DNA of 64,000 nt from Cystobacter ferrugineus (GTDB lineage: Bacteria > Myxococcota > Myxococcia > Myxococcales > Myxococcaceae), in the NCBI RefSeq assembly GCF_001887355.1, contig NZ_MPIN01000003.1, positions 912,638 to 976,637 on the forward strand. The letters are read 5' to 3'. Positions within the stretch are counted from its first letter, which is position 1, and each line of letters starts with the position of its first letter. The translations under genes and the position numbers were made by a program. Below, one piece after another: positions 45,174-53,603 of this stretch. The notes beneath the pieces are model-generated. The model had not been told where the DNA came from, did no database searches, and saw only the letters and a program-made list of their open reading frames with translations.

Positions 45174-46240
45174 GGGGTCTCCACCTTTCTCATGGCAGCG
45201 CCCTCCCCGTCCGGGTCCGGGCCAATCCAGCAGTCGCGCCAGTATGTGTTCCTCTCGGGGAGGTCAAAGCTCACGAACGTCACGGAGATGCTCACGTCCA
45301 GGGCCTGCACCGCATGCCACCACCCCACGGGAATCAACAGCGCATCGCCAGGCCCCACCACGAAGTCCAGCACCGTGGCGCGCTCGAACTCCGGGAAGCG
45401 CGTCGGCTCCGGCGTCCGGGGATCCACGGCGCTGTACAGCCCCTGGTGGTTGTAGGCGCGGAGCAGTTCGAACGAAGGAACGAGCCGGAAGCGCTTGCGC
45501 CCGAGCACCTGGCAGAAGAGGACGCTGAGGTGGTCGTGATGCAGGGCGGCCCAGGTGCCCGCGGGACCGAACCACAGATGGACGCTGTCGGGAACGTGGA
45601 TGTCGGGACGGACGAAGCCCTGGGGGGGACGGATGTCCTCCAGCAGCGGACGGAACGCCTCGCGCTTCAACAGGCTGTTGCGCGCCACCATGTAGATGTC
45701 GTTCGTCTCCCGCGCGAGCTGGAGCCGTGCGACGTACTCGCGCATCGAGAGCGAGGTTCTCAGGCGCTCGGCATGGAGGTCCGGCTGGGGCTCCGCGTCC
45801 CGCCCGGCCATCACCTCGACCCGCGCATCCCCGAAACGGTCCGTGAAGAATCCAGGCGACCAGCGCCGCAGCGCCGGCCAGTCCGCGAGCAGTCCTTCGA
45901 TCACCACGGGCCGGTTCTGGAAGTAGTAGCGCTCGAAGAACTCGGCGGGAGCGAGCCGGGCCCGGCGTTCGATCCCCCGCGCCTCGCGGGACTGCCGGTA
46001 GAGCGCGCTGTAGGCCTCCAGGAGGGACTTCAGTCGCGCCCGGCGCGGGAGGTGGCGCGAGGCCATGCGCACGGCGGGGTGGGCCGCGGCGGCTTCCAGC
46101 TCCGCACGCGCCCGCTCGAGGTCCACGCCCACCTGGAGCAGAGAGGACAGCAGCGCCTCCCGGGGGACACCCAGGGCGAGGTTCTCGGCGAGCCACTCAC
46201 GCACCCGAGGCGTGGAAGAAGCCTGGCGCTCATCCTTCAT
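45170..46240 (-). CDS. cupin/JmjC-type Fe(II)/2-oxoglutarate hydroxylase-like protein B
   Basis: 356 residues. N-terminal helical domain (about 12-90, with a UBA-like GVDLERARAEL helix), connecting segment RLKSLLEAYSALYRQS, then Cupin_8/JmjC domain starting PAEFFERYYFQNRPVVIEG. Iron site intact: His234-x-Asp236 (LHHDH) and His309 (GWWHA). Relatives include asparaginyl/arginyl/aspartyl hydroxylases such as FIH/JMJD types. Divergent from the 55-codon peptide gene at 46288, with 47 nt between start codons, so that peptide is a plausible substrate. Upstream gene of the B-A unit. Confidence 0.85.
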   Translation of the reverse strand: MKDERQASSTPRVREWLAENLALGVPREALLSSLLQVGVDLERARAELEAAAAHPAVRMASRHLPRRARLKSLLEAYSALYRQSREARGIERRARLAPAEFFERYYFQNRPVVIEGLLADWPALRRWSPGFFTDRFGDARVEVMAGRDAEPQPDLHAERLRTSLSMREYVARLQLARETNDIYMVARNSLLKREAFRPLLEDIRPPQGFVRPDIHVPDSVHLWFGPAGTWAALHHDHLSVLFCQVLGRKRFRLVPSFELLRAYNHQGLYSAVDPRTPEPTRFPEFERATVLDFVVGPGDALLIPVGWWHAVQALDVSISVTFVSFDLPERNTYWRDCWIGPDPDGEGAAMRKVETP

Positions 46241-46287
46241 GAGGCGGGTATGATACGAGCAGGTACGGCGTTCAAAGCGGAGATTCC

Positions 46288-46455
46288 ATGTCGAGCAACG
46301 GTGACTCGTCGTCGAAGCAGGGCCGCAATACCTGGGTGATCGTCCCGAATCCGTTCATCGTGCCGGATCCCCCGCCGAACCCGGGCGAGGAGTCGTTCGA
46401 GCGCTCTCGGCGTAAGCCGACCCCGCCTCCCTCCAAGCCGCCCCTGGCGCGCTGA
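46288..46455 (+). CDS. 55-residue peptide 1 (candidate modified-peptide precursor)
   Basis: Small gene starting with ATG after GCGGAG (6 nt). The product is Ser/Asp-rich at the N-terminus, has a central segment GRNTWVIVPNPFIVPDPPPN, and a basic Pro-rich C-terminus. No signal peptide and no known family. The C-terminal R41-R42...P-P-L-A-R55 matches peptide 2 (48664-48831) over 15 residues without gaps: R-R-x3-P-x-P-x3-P-L-[AV]-R. Same length as peptide 2 and same position, divergent from a cupin gene. Reading frame coherence and the shared motif are the reasons for calling it. A possible -10 (tatgat, 46249-46254) precedes it. Confidence 0.65.
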   Translation: MSSNGDSSSKQGRNTWVIVPNPFIVPDPPPNPGEESFERSRRKPTPPPSKPPLAR

Positions 46456-46462
46456 GCGCCTC

Positions 46463-46477
46463 GCGCTCCCGGAGCGC
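46463..46477. terminator. bidirectional hairpin between peptide 1 and cupin gene C
   Basis: gcgctcc-c-ggagcgc, 7-bp arms with a 1-nt centre, in the 30-nt gap between convergent stop codons. Candidate terminator for both; no T-run. Confidence 0.4.
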
Positions 46478-46485
46478 CCCCCTGC

Positions 46486-47493
46486 TCACAGCAGCCGCCA
46501 GGGAGTGTTGCCGCCCGGGACCTCGAACGTCTGGAACGACACCGACACGCTCACGTCGAGAGCGTGGACCCAATGCCACCAACCCACCGGGATGAAGAGC
46601 AGCTCTCCCGGCTCGAGCACGGCCTCCACCACATCCACATCCCGGTACGCGGGGAAGCGCTCGAGGTCGGGGCGGGTGGCGTCCACCTGACTCCAGACGC
46701 CGTGCTGGTTGTAGAGGCAGTGCAGCTCGAAGGACGGGATGAGCTTGAAGTGCTTCCGCCCGTGGACCTGGGCGAAGAGGATGTTGGAGAGATCGTGGTG
46801 CAGTGAGGTGAGCGTCCCCGCCGGGCCCACCCAGAGCTTCACGGTCCGGTCCCGGACCGGGCGCAGGAACCCCTCGAGCGGGCGCAGATCGTCGAGCATG
46901 CCGCGCAGCTCCGGCCGCTCCAGGGCGAAGTTGCGGGCGGTGAGGTAGAAGTCGTTGGTGGGACCACCGGTCAGCAGCCGCTGGATGAAGTCTCGCAGGG
47001 GTATCACCGAGCGGAAGCGCTCGGGCTCGAGGTCATGGACCGGATCACTTTCCCGGCCGGCCATCACCTCCACCTGGACATCCCCAAAGCGCTCGGCGAG
47101 GCGCTCCGGGCGCCAGCTCTCCATCGCGGGCCAGTCCTTCATCAGCCCCTGGAGGATGACGGGCCGGTGCGCGAAGTAGTAGCGCTCGAAGAACTCGCTC
47201 GCGGAGATGTCCGCTCGACGCTCCAGGCGCTGGTGCCACCCGGACTGGCGGTGCAGCACGGAGTACGTCTCGAACAGCGCGCGGAACGCCCCCTGCCTCC
47301 GGGTGACGCGTGTCGCCGCCACCACCGCCGGGTGACTTCGGGCGGCCGCTACCGCGGCTCGGGCCGTGGCGGGCTCCACGCCCTCCTTCACCAGGCGCTC
47401 CGCCAGAAGCTCCGGGGGAATCCCGCGCGTGAGGTTTTCAGCCAGCCAGGCTCGCTGCTCCGCCACGAGGGGCTGGGGCTCCATCTGTGCCAT
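46486..47493 (-). CDS. cupin/JmjC-type Fe(II)/2-oxoglutarate hydroxylase-like protein C
   Basis: 335 residues from ATG 47493 (GGGAG 4-5 nt upstream). N-terminal helical domain (EQRAWLAENLTRGIPPELL, GVEPATARAAV), then Cupin_8/JmjC core SEFFERYYFAHRPVILQG. Iron ligands His232-x-Asp234 (LHHDL) and His307 (GWWHW) present. Terminal P-G-G-N-T-P-W-R. Second gene of the D-C unit, 94 nt after D. Catalytically competent by residues; substrate unknown, probably peptide 2 and/or 1. Confidence 0.85.
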   Translation of the reverse strand: MAQMEPQPLVAEQRAWLAENLTRGIPPELLAERLVKEGVEPATARAAVAAARSHPAVVAATRVTRRQGAFRALFETYSVLHRQSGWHQRLERRADISASEFFERYYFAHRPVILQGLMKDWPAMESWRPERLAERFGDVQVEVMAGRESDPVHDLEPERFRSVIPLRDFIQRLLTGGPTNDFYLTARNFALERPELRGMLDDLRPLEGFLRPVRDRTVKLWVGPAGTLTSLHHDLSNILFAQVHGRKHFKLIPSFELHCLYNQHGVWSQVDATRPDLERFPAYRDVDVVEAVLEPGELLFIPVGWWHWVHALDVSVSVSFQTFEVPGGNTPWRLL

Positions 47494-47587
47494 GGTGCTC
47501 CCAAGCACACCACGGCCCGGATCCGAGTTCCAGGCTGGCGCACCTCCAGCCCGGTGGACACGTCCAAAGAGGGCTGGCCCCGCGAGC

Positions 47588-48598
47588 TCAGGCGGGGAAC
47601 GTCAGGTGGGTGTTCCCCCCTGGGAGCTGGAAGTGGTGGAAGCTGACCGAGGCACTGACGTCGAGCGCGCGCACCCAGTGCCACCAGCCCACCGGGATGA
47701 AGATCATCTCTCCCGGCTCGAGCACCACCTCCACCATGTCCGCTTCCTGGAAGGCGGGGTGGCGCGTGGTGTCCGGGTTGGAGACATCCACGTGACTGAA
47801 GGTGCCGTGGCGCGGGTACACCCGGTGGGGCTGGAAGGAAGGAACGAGCTTGAAGTGTTTGCGGCCGAGGACCTGGGACAACAGGATGTTCATGTTGTCA
47901 TGGTGAAGCGGAGTGAGGGTGCCGGCGGGGCCGAGCAGCAGCGTCATCATCATCGGATCGAGCGCCGGGTCGATGATGCCGCTGGGGGCACGGACGTCCT
48001 CACGCAGGCGGTGCAGGCCTTCGCGCGACCAGTTCTCGTTGCGCGGCACCATGTAGAAGTCGTTCGTCTCGCCCGCCTCCTGAATCATCCGGAGGAACTC
48101 CGCCAGCCGGACGGTGGCGCGGTGCCGGTCGTGCTCGAAGGCGTGGTTCGGGTTGGCGTCGCGGCCGGACATGATCTCCACTTCGGCTTCGCCGCAGTGC
48201 TCACGGAAGTAGTCGAGCGACCAGCAGCGCCGGGCGGGCCAGTCCTCCATGAGCCCCTGCAACACGACGGGGCGGTGGCCGAAGTAGTAGTGGGTGAAGA
48301 ACTCCTCGGCGGACAGCCCGGCCCGCTTCTCCACGCCGTGATGATGCCCTGACTGGCGATGCAGTTCGCTGTAGAGGTCCATCAGCGCCTCCATGCGCGC
48401 GTAGCGGCGGGCGATGTTGCGCCCCGCCAACACGAAGGGGTGTTTCTCGGCGGCGGCGATCTCCTCGCGTGCCACTTCCTCGCTCACTCCGGCTGCGCGG
48501 AGCGCGGTGGCGATCTCCTCGGGAGTGGCTCCCTGGGCGAGGTTCTCCGCCAGCCACTGTTGCCATTCGGCTGCCAGACGGTGGGTTCCTGTATGCAT
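47588..48598 (-). CDS. cupin/JmjC-type Fe(II)/2-oxoglutarate hydroxylase-like protein D
   Basis: 336 residues. Helical N-terminal domain (EWQQWLAENLAQGATPEEIA, GVSEEVAREEI), then core EEFFTHYYFGHRPVVLQG, iron ligands His232-x-Asp234 (LHHDN) and His307 (GWWHW), GRKHFKLVPSFQ strand, C-terminus GNTHLTFPA. First gene of the D-C unit, divergent from peptide 2 (65 nt between starts, with a 16-bp palindrome in the gap). Four such paralogues side by side is unusual. Family: hydroxylases of amino-acid side chains in peptides or proteins. Confidence 0.87.
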   Translation of the reverse strand: MHTGTHRLAAEWQQWLAENLAQGATPEEIATALRAAGVSEEVAREEIAAAEKHPFVLAGRNIARRYARMEALMDLYSELHRQSGHHHGVEKRAGLSAEEFFTHYYFGHRPVVLQGLMEDWPARRCWSLDYFREHCGEAEVEIMSGRDANPNHAFEHDRHRATVRLAEFLRMIQEAGETNDFYMVPRNENWSREGLHRLREDVRAPSGIIDPALDPMMMTLLLGPAGTLTPLHHDNMNILLSQVLGRKHFKLVPSFQPHRVYPRHGTFSHVDVSNPDTTRHPAFQEADMVEVVLEPGEMIFIPVGWWHWVRALDVSASVSFHHFQLPGGNTHLTFPA

Positions 48599-48626
48599 GT
48601 TGATTCCTGCGGGCGGGTCTGGAACG

Positions 48627-48642
48627 TTGGAGTACTCTAACC
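48627..48642. promoter_or_regulatory. 16-bp imperfect palindrome between cupin gene D and peptide 2
   Basis: gttggagt/actctaac, seven of eight pairs matched (the eighth is a G-T mismatch), midway between divergent starts. Candidate operator, perhaps for the LuxR-type regulator at 48908-49996. Confidence 0.4.
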
Positions 48643-48663
48643 GACCCCAAAGGAGTGAAGGCG

Positions 48664-48831
48664 ATGATGACCCCTGCCGAGAGCCCGCAGCACACCTCCA
48701 CTGAGGCGGACGATGTCAACGTGAAGAGCAACTACGTCGATTGCTGGAAGTGGGGCAAGAAGGCCCAGCGTCGGCCGCTGCTCCCGACGCCTCAGGTCTC
48801 CCCCCTCGTCCGAGAGGGCGAGCGTTCGTAG
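48664..48831 (+). CDS. 55-residue peptide 2 (candidate modified-peptide precursor)
   Basis: Small gene with AAGGAG 9 nt before the ATG (a second ATG follows). Acidic, Thr/Ser/Glu-rich N-terminus (residues 1-18), a central aromatic/Cys segment VKSNYVDCWKWGKK, and a basic Pro-rich C-terminus with R36-R37...S-P-L-V-R50, followed by EGERS. The C-terminal motif and the total length match peptide 1. No signal peptide, not membrane-like. Divergent from cupin gene D and convergent with the LuxR-type gene. Best read as the substrate peptide of the neighbouring hydroxylase-like proteins; this is inference. Confidence 0.7.
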   Translation: MMTPAESPQHTSTEADDVNVKSNYVDCWKWGKKAQRRPLLPTPQVSPLVREGERS

Positions 48832-48907
48832 CTGTGGTCAGGCGAAGCAGGGAGCCAGGTCCGTGAGCCTTGCCGGGCCCGCGCGCGTTTGTGGACTTCC
48901 TGCCCGC

Positions 48908-49996
48908 TCAATCCCGGTCTGCCACGTAATGAGCCACCGCCTGGTAGAAAAGGTCCGCTCGGCTCTCCACGTTCAGCTTCCTGCGGATGCTCTTCAGGTG
49001 CGTCTCTACCGTGCGCGGCGAGATACCGAGGAAAGCGACAATGGAGTCCTTGTAGAAATTCTGGAGCACGAGGCCGACGACCTCGGCCTCGCGCGGGGTG
49101 AGCAGCCGCAGCCAGGCCTCGGGTACGGGAAGGGAGTGCGAGTGCTCATCGAGCACCAGCGCCCACAGCCTCTGCCCGTCCTGCTCTGGCATCCGGATGA
49201 ACGTCCCCCTCAGTGTCCGGTCTTCGCGACGGCGCTCCCAGACATCCGCCCCGAGTTTCCCGTGCTCCTCCAGGCGCGCGAGCCAGCCCAGCCGTTCCAC
49301 CCACACACGTGGCACCCCCGAGGGACCGAGCTCGGAGGGGGTGAACCACTCCTCGAGCCATGCGGTGACCCGGGCCGTGCGCAGCACCTCCGCGAAGGAG
49401 GGAGTCAACACCAGGCACTCCAAATTTCGCTGACTGAGGAGCGCCTGCTGGAAACGGCTGCCCGTCGCCACCCCGCCAAGCCTCAGGCAGTTGCGGACGG
49501 TACGCGCCAGGAAGGGCGTCAACCCTTGCAGGAGAATCTGCTCCTGCTCGGAGAAGGGTCGGAGCCGCTCGCGGTAGAGCGTCAGACCGCCATGCCAGCC
49601 CTGTCTCATGTCCAGCCGCACCGACATGACGTGCTCCAGAGGTGTGCCCAGTTCCCGGCACAGCCGGTAGGGGCGGCTGCGCTCCAGCACCTCGCGTGGA
49701 ACCATCTCCGAGTCCCGGAACACCACGTTGGGCAGGTGGGCCACCGCGCCGCGCACGAAGTCTTCTCCCGCCATCTCTTGATAGCGGGCCAGGAACGCCG
49801 CCAGCCTGTCTGTCGCCACCCACTCGTAATGACCGGGACCGCCCCGCCCCGCCACACACCACGCCGCGTGCTCCGCCGGGAGTAGCCGGAACAGCGCCCC
49901 CTGCCCTCGAGCCAGCACCTCTGGAAGCGCCAGGGAACTGGTCAACGCCTCCTTCAACTCGAGGGTGTACTCCCGCTCACGTGAGTCGAGGTTCAT
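48908..49996 (-). CDS. LuxR-type transcriptional regulator
   Basis: 362 residues. No receiver. The N-terminal ~270 residues form a GAF/PAS-like sensing part (EHAAWCVAGRGGPGHYEWVA, MSVRLDMRQGWHGGLTLYR, LRPFSEQEQILLQGLTPFLA). The C-terminal LuxR HTH is LTPREAEVVGLVLQNFYKDS then SPRTVETHLKSIRRKLNV. ATG 49996. It lies next to, and convergent with, peptide 2 and is the only regulator in the cupin/peptide region, so a local role is likely. The ligand is unknown. Confidence 0.85.
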   Translation of the reverse strand: MNLDSREREYTLELKEALTSSLALPEVLARGQGALFRLLPAEHAAWCVAGRGGPGHYEWVATDRLAAFLARYQEMAGEDFVRGAVAHLPNVVFRDSEMVPREVLERSRPYRLCRELGTPLEHVMSVRLDMRQGWHGGLTLYRERLRPFSEQEQILLQGLTPFLARTVRNCLRLGGVATGSRFQQALLSQRNLECLVLTPSFAEVLRTARVTAWLEEWFTPSELGPSGVPRVWVERLGWLARLEEHGKLGADVWERRREDRTLRGTFIRMPEQDGQRLWALVLDEHSHSLPVPEAWLRLLTPREAEVVGLVLQNFYKDSIVAFLGISPRTVETHLKSIRRKLNVESRADLFYQAVAHYVADRD

Positions 49997-50126
49997 CCAC
50001 GTTCCTCCACGACATCCAGTACATCCAGCAAAGGTTGTGTCCGATGATGGGCTTCGATGAGTCCCCCGCGCCCTCCCGCTCGCGAGGTAGAGACACACGC
50101 GCGGGCACGACCGGGCTGTCCCCTGG

Positions 50127-52418
50127 CTACTCCACGAGCAGCCGTTTCACGGGAGCCGGGTCCACTGCGACCATCAACGGCCGGGTGAAGCTGCTGAACG
50201 ACACGAGGGCCTGCCCGGGCGCGAGCCTGGACACACGGCTCCAGAGGCTCTCGTCGATATTGCCCACCGTGCGCTGCATCCGGGAGGTGACGGTGCTGTC
50301 GGTGATCTTGTGGATGATGAAGTTGTTGAGCAGACCCAGGACCTCATTGGGGAGATGCTGGGGAAGCTGGGTGACGAAGGCGAGCCCCAGCCAGCGCTTG
50401 CGGCCACGCTTGGCGATCCGCGCCACCTGCTCGAACAGCACCGGCATCTGCGCGATGCGGCTCGCGGACAGGAACTCATGCGCCTCCTCGATGATGATGA
50501 GGACCGGGGTGACGGATTGCCCCTGCTCATTGGCCCGCTGGTAGCGAGCCTCCTGGGTCTCTTGGAGCCCGCGGAGGATGTCGGCGATGACGAGGTTGTT
50601 GAGTTGGGGCGAATCCGTGTCCGAGAGATCGATCACCGACACCCGCCCGGGAGTCAACATCGAGCCGTAATCCACCCCGGGGGCCGTGCCGACATCGAAG
50701 AGCTTGAGGCGCCGCAGGTGGTGGAGCTTGCCCGCCAGGGTCTTCCAGCTGATCTCATTCCGGCTCGCATGGGCCATCACCCGGCCGATCACCCGGCTGG
50801 GATTCTGGCGGAACTCGCTGTACAGGGTCAGGGTGTTCGCCAGGGAGGGGTCCGGGTTGTCTGTCTCGGCGCTCTCGGCGGGCTCCAGGAGGCTGGTCTG
50901 CCGCCGGGACGAGTTCCTCGACTTGCTCCTGGTCTCGACCTTCCCCTCTTCACTCAGGCTGTAGATATAGGTGCTCACGACATCCAGGAGGTGCTGGATG
51001 GTCATGCGGGGATAGCCCGTCGACAGCTCATCGAGCTCCAGGATCTGTCGGCGCTCCTCCGCGGTCCTCGGGAAGATCTCGAAGTCCTCCAACAACAGCT
51101 TCGTGACGTCGTAGGCCTTGTGGAAACGCTCCCGCTGCGCGTCCGACATGTCGAGGATCTCGGAGATCGCATGGGGCGAAAGGCTCGAGAAGTTCAACGC
51201 GAACGGGTGCAGGTTCTTGTGCCTGGGATTGCGGCTGTCCCGGCCGAACAGGTGGTGGATGTGGAGATCCTTCACCCCCTGGGGTTTCTGATTGCGGCGA
51301 TTGAGCGCCTCGAGCATCGCCGGGTCGTCGGTGGGCTTGTCCACATGCGTGTATTCACCCTCCACATCGAAGACGATGGTGGCGATTCCCGCCTGCTGCG
51401 CGCGGTGGATGAGCGTGGCGACAGTGGTGGACTTGCCCCCGCCCGTGGTCCCGATGATGCCCGTGTGACGGGGCAGGACGGACTTGTCCATGGGATGGAA
51501 GCGGGCCTCCATGTACTCGTAGCCCACCACCATTCCCAGACACAACTCTCCACTCATGCCGAGGACGTGCTCGCTCTCCGCGTCATCGAGGAGGAAGACA
51601 GGGCTCTTGGGCCGGGGCCGACGACCAGGAGGAACGAGCTTCCCGTTGCTCTCCTCGCCAAGGATCTCGATCTCCACGCGCCCGTGATAGTCGAAGGTAT
51701 AAGTGAGCTTCTTGCCCTGCACCACCACGCCAACGGCGATGGACGAGTTGGCGGAGACGGCATCGGGCTCTGCGAAGGGGCCGCGCACGACCAGACCCAA
51801 ATAGGAGCGATTGTCCTCGCGGGACTTCACCCGCACGAGACTCTGGGAGGCCAGAAGGTGGAGATCGCTTCGAGTCGTCAGGACGGTGACGAGGTTGTCG
51901 TGGCTCGACGCGGTGTCGAAGTGGGTGAAGCCCACCGCCTTCTCGAGCTCGGGGTCCAGACCCGCGGTCGCCGAGGCCGCCTCGTGTTCGAGTTCATCGA
52001 GTTCTCCGAGCACGTCGTCCGGCAGCGGCCGGACAACCTCATTGCGTGTGGCGCCCGTCCGCTGGGGCACGGGGATCCTGGGCTCCGACGGAGGGGCGGG
52101 CGAAACGAGCCTGCCCCGAGCCGTGCCCATGCCGGGAGGTGGACGTCCGGAGTCCTGCGATGGAGGACGAGCGGGCTCTCCGCGCGAAGGGCTCTGATTC
52201 GGAGGCGGAGTGCCCCGGCCCGCGCCCGGAGCCCCCGGGCCCACCGGCCTTGAAGCGCTCTGTCCCCTCGGAGCCTCCGGTCGAACAGGGGCTCCACGCG
52301 GAGGTGTCGCGGCCGGAGGAGGAGTAGCCCTGGGCGTGCCCTGCGGTGCCAAGGGGCGGGCCGGCCCGGCGGAAGGCACACCCATGCTCGGAGACTTCGG
52401 AGTCTTTTCGTCAGCCAT
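50127..52418 (-). CDS. herA: HerA-type DNA translocase/helicase
   Basis: 763 residues. A ~125-residue Pro/Ala/Gly-rich disordered N-terminus is followed by the HerA beta-barrel (HAS-like, about 175-290) and the RecA-fold ATPase: Walker A GTTGGGKST at 323-331, FDVEGEYTH, Walker B VLIIIEEAHEF, and an arginine-bearing C-terminal strand (HKITDSTVTSRMQRTVG). HerA forms a hexameric ring that, with NurA, resects DNA ends. Last gene of a five-gene operon, 24 nt after nurA. The long N-terminal tail is not usual and may be a docking segment. Confidence 0.9.
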   Translation of the reverse strand: MADEKTPKSPSMGVPSAGPARPLAPQGTPRATPPPAATPPRGAPVRPEAPRGQSASRPVGPGAPGAGRGTPPPNQSPSRGEPARPPSQDSGRPPPGMGTARGRLVSPAPPSEPRIPVPQRTGATRNEVVRPLPDDVLGELDELEHEAASATAGLDPELEKAVGFTHFDTASSHDNLVTVLTTRSDLHLLASQSLVRVKSREDNRSYLGLVVRGPFAEPDAVSANSSIAVGVVVQGKKLTYTFDYHGRVEIEILGEESNGKLVPPGRRPRPKSPVFLLDDAESEHVLGMSGELCLGMVVGYEYMEARFHPMDKSVLPRHTGIIGTTGGGKSTTVATLIHRAQQAGIATIVFDVEGEYTHVDKPTDDPAMLEALNRRNQKPQGVKDLHIHHLFGRDSRNPRHKNLHPFALNFSSLSPHAISEILDMSDAQRERFHKAYDVTKLLLEDFEIFPRTAEERRQILELDELSTGYPRMTIQHLLDVVSTYIYSLSEEGKVETRSKSRNSSRRQTSLLEPAESAETDNPDPSLANTLTLYSEFRQNPSRVIGRVMAHASRNEISWKTLAGKLHHLRRLKLFDVGTAPGVDYGSMLTPGRVSVIDLSDTDSPQLNNLVIADILRGLQETQEARYQRANEQGQSVTPVLIIIEEAHEFLSASRIAQMPVLFEQVARIAKRGRKRWLGLAFVTQLPQHLPNEVLGLLNNFIIHKITDSTVTSRMQRTVGNIDESLWSRVSRLAPGQALVSFSSFTRPLMVAVDPAPVKRLLVE

Positions 52419-52442
52419 GTTTCATGTCTCCCGGCAGCGCAA

Positions 52443-53603
52443 TCAGCGTCCGCCGAAGTAGTGGAATTGCGAGCCCGCGCGCGTGTAGGCGTCGTTCACC
52501 AGACCCAGGAAGGACTCCGACCCGAAGACGCCACGGCACGCCGCGTCCGCGACGTCGAGCAGCATCGGGAAGCCTCGCTCGGGCCGCAGGATGCTGTCGG
52601 CCATGGCGATATGAGCCGCGATGTGGACGTGCTCCCGGTGAGCGTAGAAGAGGCGCGGCGGAGCCTGCTCCGAGGCCCGGAAGAGCCCGATGAGCACATC
52701 CGGGCAGCACTCCCTCACGAAGGCGAGCGCCTCGTCGCCCATCCGGTCGTCGTAGTGCCACCGCTCGACGAAGTAGGCACTGTCCTCCTCGAGTGTATGG
52801 AGGATGGCGTACTCGCCCGCCTTCAGCGCGTCTCCGATCGTCAGATATCCCTGCTCGTCCAGCGCGGGGTGGACGAAGACGAACTTCTTGTGCTCCCGGA
52901 TGAGCCGGCGCAGCACGCCGAGCGAAGCCTTCAACAAAGGCTTGTAATTGGCCCCGGAGAGCATCTCCCGCGAGCAGGGATTGCCCGGGCCGATGCGCCA
53001 CTCGGCCTGCGACCTGTCCAGGAGGATGGCCCGCTCTGCATAAGCCCGGATGTAGCGGCGCATCAGCATGGACAGCCTGTCCCTCGAGCCGCGCTCGTGC
53101 CGCCGCTCCAGGCAATCCTGCACCACCTTCAACACGTCGGGCTCCTGGGTGGTCACATCCTTGCGGAAGAGGCGCTGGGAGAAGGTGCCGGACAGGCCCC
53201 CATAGCCCACCACGGCCACGCCAATCTGGGTGATTCCCAATGACAGACTATCATGCGAGGCGGCGATGCTGTTCACCGCCTCGACCCGTCCCGCGAAGAG
53301 CTTGCTGTCGAAGACGGTATTGAGCCGCTTGGGACTGGCCTCATACACACCCGCCTCGGGAATGTGTGCCTGCCTCCGGAGGCCGGGCAGAATCTCGTTG
53401 CGGATGGCGGTACGGATGCGTGCTTCCGCGGTCTCGGCGTCGACAACCTGGGATCGGATGCGGGAGATCAACCGTTCGATCTCCCACCCCTTCTCCCAGG
53501 TGCGCAGGTCGAGCGTGAAGGAGAGATCCTCTCCCAGGGCCGCCGCGTAATCCTCATCCCCGATGAGGCGCCGTTCTCCTGCCGACGGGATGTCATCCTC
53601 CAT
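52443..53603 (-). CDS. nurA: NurA-domain nuclease
   Basis: 386 residues. The N-terminal ~95 residues are helical (GDEDYAAALGEDLSF, EIERLISRIRSQVVDAETAEA). The NurA domain follows, with its acidic first motif in DSKLFAGRVEA and the SHDSLSLGITQIGVAVVGYG strand. Later come LLDRSQAEWRIGP and the acidic HYDDRMGDEALAFV. NurA is a 5'-3' exonuclease/endonuclease working with HerA. Overlaps the ImmA-like gene by 11 nt. HerA-NurA pairs are typical of archaea and some bacteria, often in defence or plasmid contexts. Confidence 0.85.
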   Translation of the reverse strand: MEDDIPSAGERRLIGDEDYAAALGEDLSFTLDLRTWEKGWEIERLISRIRSQVVDAETAEARIRTAIRNEILPGLRRQAHIPEAGVYEASPKRLNTVFDSKLFAGRVEAVNSIAASHDSLSLGITQIGVAVVGYGGLSGTFSQRLFRKDVTTQEPDVLKVVQDCLERRHERGSRDRLSMLMRRYIRAYAERAILLDRSQAEWRIGPGNPCSREMLSGANYKPLLKASLGVLRRLIREHKKFVFVHPALDEQGYLTIGDALKAGEYAILHTLEEDSAYFVERWHYDDRMGDEALAFVRECCPDVLIGLFRASEQAPPRLFYAHREHVHIAAHIAMADSILRPERGFPMLLDVADAACRGVFGSESFLGLVNDAYTRAGSQFHYFGGR

